41,290 bases of DNA from contig JAJBUU010000006.1 of assembly GCA_020860205.1 (NCBI GenBank), positions 1 to 41,290 of the forward strand. The letters run 5' to 3'. The position numbers were made by a program, and so were the translations under genes. The notes under the pieces were generated by a model that searched no databases, had not been told where the DNA came from, and saw only the letters and a program-made list of their open reading frames with translations. Each line of letters begins with the position of its first letter. The first letter of the stretch is position 1. Positions 1-6,891 of the stretch are shown here, piece by piece. Source of the stretch: Oscillospiraceae bacterium (GTDB lineage: Bacteria > Bacillota > Clostridia > Oscillospirales > Oscillospiraceae).

Positions 1-46
1 AAATCAACTATATTAAATTACAATAATGAAATTTTCGATTTTCAAT

Positions 47-98
47 AAATTACCTATATTTCCAGAAACAAGCGAAGTAAAATCAAATGCTGTTACCC
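47..98 (+). repeat. Dispersed intergenic repeat, copy A
   Basis: This stretch matches 30018-30070 in the same orientation. The two copies share an exact 13-nt core (CAAGCGAAGTAAA at 69-81) followed by AAATGC, preceded by AAATT(c)ACCT and a TATT block; by eye about 38 of 46 aligned columns agree, with three small gaps. It sits in the AT-rich sequence upstream of a TTGACA promoter, as copy B does. It carries no credible coding sequence. Confidence 0.6.
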
Positions 99-120
99 AG
101 TCTGGCTGGCAATTTTGTTG

Positions 121-149
121 TTGACATATGACACAAAATGAGGTATGAT
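121..149 (+). promoter_or_regulatory. Sigma-A promoter of the DUF134/NifX operon
   Basis: A perfect -35 box TTGACA (121-126) is separated by 17 nt from TATGAT (144-149). Transcription would begin near 156, leaving a leader of only about 12 nt before the ATG at 169. This rules out the in-frame ATG at 145, which lies inside the -10 box. Confidence 0.75.
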
Positions 150-168
150 GGAAACCAGAGGTGAGAGG

Positions 169-939
169 ATGCCAAGACCAACAAAATGCAGGAAGGTGTG
201 TCATTTTCCGCGGACGCAGGAATTTTACCCCGTGCAGGATGCAGCGGAGCGCGAGCTGGTCGTTATGACGGTGGATGAGTACGAAACGATACGCCTGATT
301 GACCGGGAGGGCTTGTCGCAGGAGGCGTGCAGCGAGCGGATGCAGATCGCGCGTACGACCGTGCAGAAAATCTACGAAACCGCGCGAAAAAAGCTCGCGG
401 ATGTCCTGGTGGATGGTCGGCCACTGAAAATTGAGGGCGGCGAATATCGCCTTTGCAATGGACAGGGAGGGTTCCACGGATGTGACCGATGCGATAAGCG
501 GCGGTTATATCAGCTTCACCAGAACACAAAGGGAGAACATATGAAACGGATCGCGGTCGCTTACGAAAACGGAATGATTTTTCAGCACTTTGGACACACG
601 GAGCAGTTCAGGCTCTACGATGCGGAAGGGGGCGTTGTCGTGTCCACCAGACTGCTTGCCGCTGGCGGCAGCGGTCATGCGGCGCTTGCGGAGCTTTTGC
701 AGGGCGCAGGTGTGGATGCGCTGATCTGCGGCGGCATCGGCGGCGGCGCAGTCTCCGCGCTGAATGCTGTGGGTATCCGGCTGTATGCCGGAGCTTCCGG
801 TGATGCGGACGCGGCGGTGGTCGCGCTGCTTGCGGACAAGCTGAGCTATGACCCCGCTGCGCGATGCAGCCGCCACGGGGAACACCACGGCGCAGACTGC
901 GGCGGTCACGGCTGCGGGGAACCGCATGAACCGGCCTGA
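169..939 (+). CDS. DUF134-family protein fused to a NifX-type domain
   Basis: The predicted 256-residue cytosolic protein has two known domains. Residues 1-90 are a DUF134 domain opening with MPRPTKCRKVC and containing a sigma-70 region 4-like helix-turn-helix at about 49-72. From residue 125 (MKRIAVAYENG) follows a dinitrogenase Fe-Mo cofactor biosynthesis (NifX/NafY-like) fold, a family that binds metal clusters. The last 24 residues are rich in His and Cys, like a metal-binding tail. I chose the start at 169 because the ATG at 145 lies inside the promoter; a purine-rich GAGGTGAGAGG precedes 169. A second ribosome site (AAAGGGAG, 5 nt before the ATG at 541) could also make the NifX part alone. 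The biological role is not established; DNA binding and Fe-S handling are inferred. It is the first gene of a probable operon with the two redox genes downstream. Confidence 0.8.
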   Translation: MPRPTKCRKVCHFPRTQEFYPVQDAAERELVVMTVDEYETIRLIDREGLSQEACSERMQIARTTVQKIYETARKKLADVLVDGRPLKIEGGEYRLCNGQGGFHGCDRCDKRRLYQLHQNTKGEHMKRIAVAYENGMIFQHFGHTEQFRLYDAEGGVVVSTRLLAAGGSGHAALAELLQGAGVDALICGGIGGGAVSALNAVGIRLYAGASGDADAAVVALLADKLSYDPAARCSRHGEHHGADCGGHGCGEPHEPA

Positions 940-985
940 TCGCCTGCCGCCGCGTCAGACCGTATGAGGAAACGGAGGATGCAGC

Positions 986-1183
986 ATGAAAATTTCTTTG
1001 AATCCGGACGAAAAAATCGTTCAAACTGTAAAGGAGGGCCTGCGGCGCACCGGCGGCTACTGTCCGTGTCGGCTGGAGCGCACGGAGGACACCAAATGTA
1101 TGTGCCGGGAATTCCGTGATCAGGTGGCGGATCCGGACTATGAGGGCTTTTGCCACTGTTATCTCTATTACAAATCAAAATGA
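986..1183 (+). CDS. Ferredoxin-thioredoxin reductase catalytic (beta) subunit-like protein
   Basis: This 65-residue protein has the three CxC pairs of the ferredoxin-thioredoxin reductase catalytic subunit: CPC (26-28), CMC (38-40) and CHC (56-58). In the known family these hold a 4Fe-4S cluster next to a redox-active disulfide that passes electrons from ferredoxin to thioredoxin. The gaps between pairs (9 and 15 residues) differ from the plant and cyanobacterial pattern (16 and 8), which I regard as the short form of anaerobes. A GGAGG site lies 7 nt upstream of the ATG. The gene is 46 nt after the DUF134/NifX gene and 18 nt before thioredoxin, its expected substrate. No variable (alpha) subunit is visible nearby. 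Confidence 0.82.
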   Translation: MKISLNPDEKIVQTVKEGLRRTGGYCPCRLERTEDTKCMCREFRDQVADPDYEGFCHCYLYYKSK

Positions 1184-1201
1184 AAGGAAACTACAAAAGC
1201 T

Positions 1202-1510
1202 ATGACAAAGGAAATCACGCGCGATAATTTTGAAACTGAAGTGCTGCGCGCCGATACGCCCGTCCTGCTGGACTTCTGGGCGTCATGGTGCGGCCCCTGC
1301 CGGATGCTCTCTCCCGTTGTGGACGAGCTTTCGGAGGAATATTCCGGAAAAATCATGTTTGGCAAGGTCAACGTCGATGAGCAGCCGGAGCTGGCCGCCG
1401 CCTATCGCGTCCGGAGCATCCCAACGCTGATTTATTTCAAGTCCGGCGAGGTGATGGAAACCTCCGTCGGCGTTGTCCCGAAGGACGAAATTGAAAAAAT
1501 GTTCTGCTGA
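1202..1510 (+). CDS. trxA: Thioredoxin
   Basis: This is a 102-residue single-domain thioredoxin of normal family length. The active site WCGPC is at residues 29-33, preceded by the usual DFWAS strand, and the cis-proline motif (SIPTLIYF) follows at about 73-80. It reduces protein disulfides in the cytoplasm. Its position immediately behind the reductase catalytic subunit suggests it is the direct acceptor of electrons from that enzyme. The ribosome site (AAAGGAA) is rather far from the ATG, so expression may be moderate. A two-way terminator follows about 65 nt downstream. Confidence 0.93.
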   Translation: MTKEITRDNFETEVLRADTPVLLDFWASWCGPCRMLSPVVDELSEEYSGKIMFGKVNVDEQPELAAAYRVRSIPTLIYFKSGEVMETSVGVVPKDEIEKMFC

Positions 1511-1574
1511 GGAAGCGCCACAGGATTGGAGCTGCGCCGCAAGGCAAAGGAACCCTGCGCAGAAAAAAAACAGT

Positions 1575-1607
1575 GGGAGCGCTGCAAAGAAAAAATGCGG
1601 CGCTCCC
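1575..1607. terminator. Bidirectional Rho-independent terminator between trxA and the GNAT gene
   Basis: An 11-bp stem (1575-1585 with 1597-1607, one G-T pair) encloses an 11-nt loop. On the minus strand it is followed by a run of eight T (complement of 1563-1570), which would stop the folC-ruvX-GNAT transcript. On the plus strand the tail is only moderately T-rich. It sits between the two convergent units. Confidence 0.75.
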
Positions 1608-1676
1608 GTTCGATTTATTGTGGATGTGAATCACAGCCATGCCGCAGGGCGGCGGTTGCCGAAGGTAAAACAGGCT

Positions 1677-2249
1677 TCACGGCTGCGAAGGTGGTCGCCG
1701 CTCCAGCGTCGCCGACATTTTGTCCGGCAGCGCGGCGTGCATCGTTTGCAGCAGGGCGCAAAAGGCCGGGACGTTCAGCGGCGCGGGCTTGCAGACCAGC
1801 TCAAATTGGAGGCGGTTCAGGCGGGTGTAGCAGCCGGTTTCGCAGAAACCGCAGCGCAGATAAAACGCCTTGCGCCGGAGCCGCTGGGACTGGTTTTCTG
1901 CCGTTGGGTCGGGCGGCTCAAAGTCCAGCGTGAGCTGCAGATCGGGGTAAAGCGCAGCCAGCGCCCGCAGCGCCGCTGCACCATAGCCGCGCGAGCGCTC
2001 CGCCCGCGCCACCGCAAGATAGAACACATAGCCAACACCCTGTCCGCGGGTGAACAGCAAAAAGCCCACCAGCTCCGCATCGGCATAGATCCCCAGCATC
2101 GCGGAATCCGTGCGGGCGGCGTAGCGGAACATCTCCGGCACTGAAAGCTGCTCCTCAGATGGGAATGCATCCCGGTTGATTTTTTCCAACTTGTCCAGCT
2201 CTGCCGTATCCGGCGCGAGCTGGCACAGCGTGACAGTCGGTTCCTTCAT
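1677..2249 (-). CDS. GNAT-family N-acetyltransferase
   Basis: This 190-residue protein has the GNAT acetyl-CoA-binding motif A, with strand FYLAVA followed by RAERSRGYGAAAL at about residues 77-94 (the R-x-x-G-x-G type pyrophosphate loop). GNAT enzymes move an acetyl group from acetyl-CoA to an amine; the substrate here cannot be read from the sequence. The ATG overlaps the ruvX stop codon in an ATGA, so the two are translationally coupled. It is the last gene of folC-ruvX-GNAT. The C-terminal 40 residues are less typical of the fold and might be a small add-on. Confidence 0.75.
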   Translation of the reverse strand: MKEPTVTLCQLAPDTAELDKLEKINRDAFPSEEQLSVPEMFRYAARTDSAMLGIYADAELVGFLLFTRGQGVGYVFYLAVARAERSRGYGAAALRALAALYPDLQLTLDFEPPDPTAENQSQRLRRKAFYLRCGFCETGCYTRLNRLQFELVCKPAPLNVPAFCALLQTMHAALPDKMSATLERRPPSQP

Positions 2250-2656
2250 CGCAGCCTCCCCAGGTAGCCCTCCAACAGCAGCGACGCGGCCACCGCATCC
2301 ACGTTTTTGCGGTGCTGTTTGGTTTTGCGTCCGTTGTCGCGCAGGATCGCGTGCGCCTCGATGCTGCTGCGGCGCTCGTCCCAGAGTACAGCGTCCAAAC
2401 CGGTTTCCGTCTTGAGCAGCGCAGCAAATTCACGGCTGAGCGCGGCGCGCGGCCCTTCGCTGCCGTCCATGTTGCGCGGCAGTCCCAGCACCAGTGTGCC
2501 GACATTGCGCGCCTGTACCTCCGCAGCGATGCGCGCCGCCGCACGCGCCATGTCCCGTTCATGCAGCGTGAACGCCTCGCCGCAGATGCTGCACAGCGCG
2601 TCCGAAACTGCGATGCCGATGCGCGCGTCCCCATAATCAATCGCCATGACCCGCAT
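2246..2656 (-). CDS. ruvX: Putative pre-16S rRNA nuclease / Holliday junction resolvase-like protein RuvX (YqgF)
   Basis: The 136-residue protein is full length for the YqgF/RuvX RNase H-like family. It shows the opening strand AIDYGDARIGIAVSD with its catalytic Asp, LPRNMDGSEG in the middle, WDERRSS with a conserved Asp and Glu, and the final KNVDAVAASLLLEGYL block. Members trim the 5' end of 16S rRNA and are sometimes described as junction resolvases. The reading frame is open far upstream inside folC, but homology starts at MRVMAIDYGD; AGGAG lies 12 nt before this ATG, and the second Met (2647) is also possible. The gene begins 7 nt after folC ends. Confidence 0.9.
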   Translation of the reverse strand: MRVMAIDYGDARIGIAVSDALCSICGEAFTLHERDMARAAARIAAEVQARNVGTLVLGLPRNMDGSEGPRAALSREFAALLKTETGLDAVLWDERRSSIEAHAILRDNGRKTKQHRKNVDAVAASLLLEGYLGRLR

Positions 2657-2663
2657 TGTGCGG

Positions 2664-3935
2664 TCACACTCCTTCCAGTCCAAAATATTCCAAAAGCTCT
2701 CCCGCCAGATACAGCGACCCGGCGGCGCAGACCACGCCGTCCGCGCCAGCGGCGGCGCGCGCCGTTTCCACCGCGTCCGGCAGCGATGGGCGGATAAAAA
2801 CGGGCTTGTCAGGAATGCGCGCGCCCAGCGCCGATGCAGAAAGGGCGCGCGCACTCTCCGGCGCGGTGCAGACCACCGCGTCCGCGCATGGAACGATGCG
2901 GGAGAGAAAACCGTCCGCGTCCTTGTCCGCAAGCATTCCCAGCAGCAGCACCCGGCGGCGGTTCGGATAATAGCGGAGCAGACTCTCCGCCTGTACCGCC
3001 GCGCACTGTGGGTTGTGCCCGCCGTCTACGATGAAGTCCGGCGCGCGCGCGACGCGCGAGAACCGGGCAGGCCAGCGCACCGATGCAAAGCCCCGCGTCA
3101 GCGCCGCGTCCGGAATATCCCAGCCCTGCGCCTGCAGCAGAGCGAGCGCTTCCAGCGCCGTGGCGGCGTTGCGCACCTGAAAGTCCCCCGGCAGCGGGAG
3201 CGCCAGCGGCGCGCCGCCGCGATAACGAAATGTCTGCCCGTCTGCGCCGTCCGTCAGGCGTTCGATTTGCGAAAAATCCGCAACGTGCAGCGCCGCGCCG
3301 CGCGTCCGGCAGGTGTCGGAAAACACCGCCAGCACGTCGGGCTCCTCCGGCTGGTAGAGCGCCACGGGACGACCGGGCTTGATGATACCGGCCTTTTCCG
3401 CAGCAATTTGTTCCAGTGTGTCGCCCAGAAGCTGTGTGTGATCCAGACCAATGGCGCAGATCACGGCGCACTCCGGCGCGGCGATGACATTGGTCGCGTC
3501 AAAGCGTCCGCCCAGACCGGTTTCCAACACAACGATGTCACAGCCGCTTTGCGCAAAGCAGTACAGCGCGGCGGCGGTCGTCCGGTCAAACATCGTCAGC
3601 GGCAGCGCGACGCGCCGTTCCGCGCGGCGAACCTCCGTGATTGCGGCGGTCAGCGTCGCGTCCGAAACGCAGCGTCCGCCGATGCGGATGCGTTCGTTGA
3701 AACGCCGGAGATGCGGTGAGATGTAAAGCCCTGTGTGTATGCCGGCGGCGCGCAGGACGGATTCCAGCAGCGCGCAGACGCTGCCCTTTCCGTTCGTCCC
3801 CGCAACATGGACAAAGCGCAGCCCGTCCTGCGGGTCGCCCAGCGCGTGAAGCAGCGCGCGCACGGGCGCAAGCGTGGGCACGCGTCCCGGCGGCGCGGGC
3901 GTGTTGATATATGTGATTGCTTCCTCGTAAGTCAT
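2664..3935 (-). CDS. folC: Bifunctional folylpolyglutamate synthase / dihydrofolate synthase
   Basis: The 423-residue enzyme is a Mur-ligase-type ATPase that adds glutamate to folates (and to dihydropteroate in bifunctional forms). Visible motifs are the P-loop GTNGKGSV near residue 46, SPHLRRFNERIRI, ETGLGGRFDATNVI, and LDHTQLLGDT with AAEKAGIIKPG, which carries the lysine expected to be carbamylated. I prefer the second Met (3935), because GAGGT lies 5 nt upstream, whereas the first Met (3947) has no ribosome site. The gene leads folC-ruvX-GNAT and is read from a promoter about 235 nt upstream, giving an unusually long leader. Confidence 0.93.
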   Translation of the reverse strand: MTYEEAITYINTPAPPGRVPTLAPVRALLHALGDPQDGLRFVHVAGTNGKGSVCALLESVLRAAGIHTGLYISPHLRRFNERIRIGGRCVSDATLTAAITEVRRAERRVALPLTMFDRTTAAALYCFAQSGCDIVVLETGLGGRFDATNVIAAPECAVICAIGLDHTQLLGDTLEQIAAEKAGIIKPGRPVALYQPEEPDVLAVFSDTCRTRGAALHVADFSQIERLTDGADGQTFRYRGGAPLALPLPGDFQVRNAATALEALALLQAQGWDIPDAALTRGFASVRWPARFSRVARAPDFIVDGGHNPQCAAVQAESLLRYYPNRRRVLLLGMLADKDADGFLSRIVPCADAVVCTAPESARALSASALGARIPDKPVFIRPSLPDAVETARAAAGADGVVCAAGSLYLAGELLEYFGLEGV

Positions 3936-4171
3936 TTCCGACCTCATGTCATACGGTTTTTCAGGACAGACAGTCAGGAAGCGCTGATTCGATTACTCCC
4001 GGCGCCCGGACTGCGCCTTTTATGCAGTCCCCCGTTGCAAAATCCCGGAGGATCACCCGCAAGGGGGATGTCTGCGTCCGGCGGCGCGCCTGTTCCTGCG
4101 GCTTCATGCCCCGGTTTGTGCAAAATCCGCCCGTCCAGCCATTCGGAGCCATTGGATCAGCGTTCCCCTGA
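3936..4171 (-). other. Long 5' leader of folC, no recognised element
   Basis: About 235 nt separate the predicted transcription start (near 4171) from the folC start codon. The leader is GC-rich and contains several G- and C-runs that could pair, plus a 63-codon reading frame (4152-3961) with no recognisable product. I looked for a tetrahydrofolate riboswitch or T-box core and saw neither. It may hold an undescribed regulatory structure or simply be untranslated sequence. Confidence 0.4.
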
Positions 4172-4177
4172 AAATCC

Positions 4178-4206
4178 AGTATAACACGCGGCGTCGGTTT
4201 TGTAAA
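4178..4206 (-). promoter_or_regulatory. Sigma-A promoter of folC-ruvX-GNAT
   Basis: On the minus strand TTTACA (complement of 4201-4206) is followed after exactly 17 nt by TATACT (complement of 4178-4183). Five of six bases fit in each box. It diverges from the rpmG promoter about 60 nt away. Confidence 0.7.
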
Positions 4207-4262
4207 ATTGATTTTTGGACTTGGGGGAGGAACGGGAATATCTGGTTTTGCGAAAAAAACAG

Positions 4263-4291
4263 TTGACCGCAGGGAAAAGCTGTGATATAGT
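4263..4291 (+). promoter_or_regulatory. Sigma-A promoter of the rpmG-secE-nusG-rplKA operon
   Basis: TTGACC (4263-4268), a 17-nt spacer and TATAGT (4286-4291) form a strong promoter. The leader from about 4298 to 4432 is 135 nt long and includes a small hairpin (GGTTCC with GGAACC near 4387-4404). Apart from that I see nothing in it. Confidence 0.75.
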
Positions 4292-4432
4292 AATGATTAC
4301 CTGTCGGCGGACGGGCGGTTTTGCTGCGCAAAAATGCCAGAACAGCGCGCGACTGTATGTCCGGAAAATCCCGAACAGGGAGGCATGGTTCCTTTCGCGG
4401 AACCCGAAAAACAATAAGGAGGTGCCGAATTT

Positions 4433-4594
4433 ATGGCTGCAGATGCAAGAGTCAAAATTACGCTGAGATGCAATGAGTGCAAGCAGAGAAACTACAACAC
4501 GATGAAGAACAAGAAGAATACCTCTGATCGTGTCGAGTTGAAGAAGTATTGTCGTTTCTGCCGCAAGCATACCGTGCATACCGAGACGAAGTAA
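4433..4594 (+). CDS. rpmG: 50S ribosomal protein L33 (zinc-ribbon form)
   Basis: This 53-residue protein matches L33: residues 6-13 RVKITLRC, the CNEC pair (Cys13, Cys16) and the later CRFC pair (Cys40, Cys43), so it is the zinc-binding version, and the conserved HTVHTETK end. A perfect AAGGAGGT site lies 9 nt before the ATG. It is placed directly before secE-nusG, as in many Firmicutes. The zinc-dependent form is of the type that some bacteria exchange for a Cys-free paralogue under zinc starvation. Confidence 0.95.
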   Translation: MAADARVKITLRCNECKQRNYNTMKNKKNTSDRVELKKYCRFCRKHTVHTETK

Positions 4595-4620
4595 GCTTCA
4601 GAAAGGACGAATTGAGCTTT

Positions 4621-4884
4621 ATGGCGAAAGAAAAAGCGGTTACGACCAGCACAAACGCTGTGAAAAAAGAGGACGTAAAGAAGCTTTCCTTCCCGAAGCG
4701 GGTCGCCAAATGGTGGCGCGAAATGAAGAGCGAGCTGAAAAAAGTCGTCTGGCCCAGCCGGAAGCAGGTTGTGAACAACACGATCGTCGCGCTTGTGGTG
4801 ATGTTTGTCGCAGCAATCGTGATCTGGGGGTTTGACGAGATCGCACAGGCGATTGTAAAAGCCGTCATTACGCTGGTAGGGTAA
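4621..4884 (+). CDS. secE: Preprotein translocase subunit SecE
   Basis: The 87-residue protein is the short Gram-positive SecE with one membrane helix. The hallmark amphipathic segment WWREMKSELKKVVWPS (about residues 31-46) precedes a hydrophobic helix at roughly 54-72. It clamps the SecY channel for protein export. The frame is open upstream through rpmG, but family similarity and an AAAGGA site place the start at MAKEKAV (4621). The N-terminal 25 residues are charged and variable, as usual. nusG begins 6 nt after the stop. Confidence 0.93.
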   Translation: MAKEKAVTTSTNAVKKEDVKKLSFPKRVAKWWREMKSELKKVVWPSRKQVVNNTIVALVVMFVAAIVIWGFDEIAQAIVKAVITLVG

Positions 4885-4890
4885 CGCAGC

Positions 4891-5415
4891 ATGGCGGAAA
4901 CGGCAAAATGGTATGTCATCCACACTTACTCCGGCTATGAAAACGCAGTCGCCGCCGCTATTCTGAAGGCGGCGGAGAACCGTAAAATGCAGGACCTGAT
5001 CCAGGAGGTCAATATCCCGATGGAGAAGGTCACGGAGCGTACCGACGATGGGGAAAAAACCGTGGAACGCAAGGTTTTCCCCGGCTATGTCCTTGTCAAA
5101 ATGATCCTGACGGATGAGAGCTGGCATCTGATCCATAACGTCAGGGGCGCGACCGGCTTTGTCGGAAGCGAGGGAAAGGCGATCCCGCTGACCGAGCAGG
5201 AGATTTACGCGCTCGGCGTGGAACACAGGGAGATCGTCGTCGGTTACAGTGTTGGCGATACCGTAAAGGTGACAGACGGCCCGCTGGACGGCTTTCTGGG
5301 TACCGTGGAAGAACTCGACGCGGAAAAAAATCTGGTCCGTGTGTGCGTCTCCATGTTTGGCAGGGAGATGCCGGTAGAGCTGGAGCTCGACCAGGTCGAG
5401 CCGGCTCAGGAATAA
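4891..5415 (+). CDS. nusG: Transcription termination/antitermination protein NusG
   Basis: The 174-residue protein has the NGN domain, beginning KWYVIHTYSGYE and including KVFPGYVLVKM, and a C-terminal KOW domain (VGDTVKVTDGPLDGFLGTVEELD, shown here in part as VGDTVKVTDGPL). NusG binds RNA polymerase, affects pausing and couples transcription to translation. Its length and domain order are normal. The spacing after secE is 6 nt and rplK follows after about 20 nt, the standard secE-nusG-rplK-rplA order. Confidence 0.96.
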   Translation: MAETAKWYVIHTYSGYENAVAAAILKAAENRKMQDLIQEVNIPMEKVTERTDDGEKTVERKVFPGYVLVKMILTDESWHLIHNVRGATGFVGSEGKAIPLTEQEIYALGVEHREIVVGYSVGDTVKVTDGPLDGFLGTVEELDAEKNLVRVCVSMFGREMPVELELDQVEPAQE

Positions 5416-5436
5416 TGATTTGGAGGTGTGCTTCAA

Positions 5437-5862
5437 GTGGCACAGAAAATAGTTGGTTACGCAAGATTTCAGGTTCCTGCAGGCAAGGCGACGCCCGCTC
5501 CCCCTGTAGGCCCCGCCCTTGGTCAGTTTGGCGTGAATATCGGCCAGTTTACCAAGGACTTTAACGAACGCACAAAGAACGACGCGGGGATGATGATCCC
5601 GGTCGTCATTACCGTTTATGCAGACCGCAGCTTTACCTTTATCACCAAAACGCCCCCGGCGGCGCTGCTGATCAAGAAGGCCTGCAACATCGAAAAGGCG
5701 TCCGGCGTCCCGCAGCGGGACAAGGTCGCCACCATCAGCAAGGAAGATGTGCGCAAAATCGCCGAGCAGAAGATGCCCGACTTAAACTGCACCGATATCG
5801 AGTCCGCCATGCGTATGATCGCCGGCACCTGCCGCAGCATGGGCGTCGTCGTCGGAGACTGA
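5437..5862 (+). CDS. rplK: 50S ribosomal protein L11
   Basis: The 141-residue protein begins at a GTG codon ([12 protein letters not shown], read as Met) with GGAGGT 9 nt upstream; an in-frame GTG at 5428 directly abuts the ribosome site and is less likely. Family blocks include [20 protein letters not shown] and the C-terminal [20 protein letters not shown] rRNA-binding helices. L11 forms the stalk base of the 50S subunit with 23S rRNA. The GTG start may tune its output relative to L1. Confidence 0.95.
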   Translation: MAQKIVGYARFQVPAGKATPAPPVGPALGQFGVNIGQFTKDFNERTKNDAGMMIPVVITVYADRSFTFITKTPPAALLIKKACNIEKASGVPQRDKVATISKEDVRKIAEQKMPDLNCTDIESAMRMIAGTCRSMGVVVGD

Positions 5863-5880
5863 AGGAGGGCTTGAAAGAAA

Positions 5881-6573
5881 ATGTTCAGAGGAAAGAATTA
5901 TAAAGAGAGCGCAAAGCTCATTGACCGCACGGTACTCTATGATGCGAAGGACGCCTTTGAGCTGGTCTGCAAGACCGCAAAGGCAAAGTTTGACGAAACC
6001 GTGGAGCTGCACGTCAAGCTCGGCGTGGATGGCCGTCACGCGGACCAGCAGGTGCGCGGCGCCATCGTTCTGCCAAACGGCACCGGCAAGTCCGTCCGTA
6101 TCCTTGTGTTCTGCAAGGAGGACAAGGTGGATGAGGTGCTGGCCGCGGGCGCGGATTATGCCGGCGGCATGGAGCTGGTGGAAAAAATCCAGAAGGAAAA
6201 CTGGTTTGAGTTCGATACCGTTATCGCCTCGCCCGATATGATGGGTACCGTGGGACGTCTTGGTAAAGTGCTCGGCCCAAAGGGGCTGATGCCGTCTCCC
6301 AAGGCCGGAACCGTCACGCCGAACCTTGTCGCCGCCGTGCAGGAGGCGAAGGCCGGTAAAATCGAGTACCGTCTGGATAAGACGAACATCATCCACTGCC
6401 CGATCGGAAAGGTCAGCTTTGGTGCGGACAAGCTCTATGAGAACTATGCCGCGCTGATTGCCGCCATCATCAAGGCCAAACCCACGGCTGCGAAAGGCCA
6501 GTACATCCGTACCTGCGTCACCGCATCTACGATGGGTCCCGGCGTCAAGATCAACGCGAACAAGCAGATTTGA
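5881..6573 (+). CDS. rplA: 50S ribosomal protein L1
   Basis: The 230-residue protein is full length for bacterial L1. Recognisable blocks are [34 protein letters not shown] and the closing [16 protein letters not shown]1 forms the mobile L1 stalk of the 50S subunit and often represses its own operon by binding mRNA. GGAGG lies upstream of the ATG and rplK ends 18 nt before. A strong terminator follows 12 nt after the stop, so rplJ and rplL, the usual next genes, are not in this unit. Confidence 0.96.
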   Translation: MFRGKNYKESAKLIDRTVLYDAKDAFELVCKTAKAKFDETVELHVKLGVDGRHADQQVRGAIVLPNGTGKSVRILVFCKEDKVDEVLAAGADYAGGMELVEKIQKENWFEFDTVIASPDMMGTVGRLGKVLGPKGLMPSPKAGTVTPNLVAAVQEAKAGKIEYRLDKTNIIHCPIGKVSFGADKLYENYAALIAAIIKAKPTAAKGQYIRTCVTASTMGPGVKINANKQI

Positions 6574-6585
6574 TCTCCAACCGGC

Positions 6586-6618
6586 AAAAAAAGAGCGCTC
6601 ATCGGGCGCTCTTTTTTT
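6586..6618 (+). terminator. Rho-independent terminator of the rplKA operon
   Basis: GAGCGC (6593-6598) pairs with GCGCTC (6606-6611), extended by seven A (6586-6592) opposite seven T (6612-6618). The T run gives a classic plus-strand terminator directly after rplA. Confidence 0.92.
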
Positions 6619-6779
6619 GCACCGTGCGCCATTTTTGTCAAAAATGATGCATATTTCCCGTAAAATAGACCATTGGCGCCGCCGCATAAATGCGCCTGAC
6701 GGTTCTCTTCTGTCAGAACGGCTGAAATCCACAGAGACTCCCTGCACTTTTGCGCCTTGTTCTGACGCAAAGTTTCCCG

Positions 6780-6832
6780 CCGGTCACGCTGACCGGATTG
6801 TGTGTTGCCAATCGTGCGGCGGCGGAGCGCCG
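6780..6832. repeat. Two inverted repeats upstream of the LCP promoter
   Basis: A perfect 7-3-7 inverted repeat (CCGGTCA / TGACCGG, 6780-6796) and a shorter one (CGGCG / CGCCG, 6817-6832) lie just upstream of the -35 box at 6835. They could be operator sites or chance hairpins. The rest of 6619-6834 shows no gene. Confidence 0.35.
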
Positions 6833-6834
6833 TT

Positions 6835-6863
6835 TTGACAGAGAGATATAAGAGATATATAAA
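6835..6863 (+). promoter_or_regulatory. Sigma-A promoter of the LCP gene
   Basis: TTGACA (6835-6840), a 17-nt AT-rich spacer and TATAAA (6858-6863) form a near-consensus promoter. Transcription would start near 6870, 22 nt before the ATG. Confidence 0.8.
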
Positions 6864-6891
6864 TAAAAAGCAGTAGAAAGGGAAAGCGGAT

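Noticed and set aside
13-477. Minus-strand 154-codon frame over the first promoter and the DUF134 gene
   Set aside because: It is antisense to a recognisable protein, has no ribosome site, and crosses a near-perfect promoter. Part of it covers the dispersed repeat.
1473-2144. 223-codon plus-strand frame after trxA
   Set aside because: It runs antisense to the GNAT gene, through a two-way terminator, and is extremely Arg/Gln-rich, as antisense frames in GC-rich DNA are.
3936-4171. Tetrahydrofolate riboswitch in the folC leader
   Set aside because: The gene invites it, but I could not find the conserved core sequence of the class on the minus strand.
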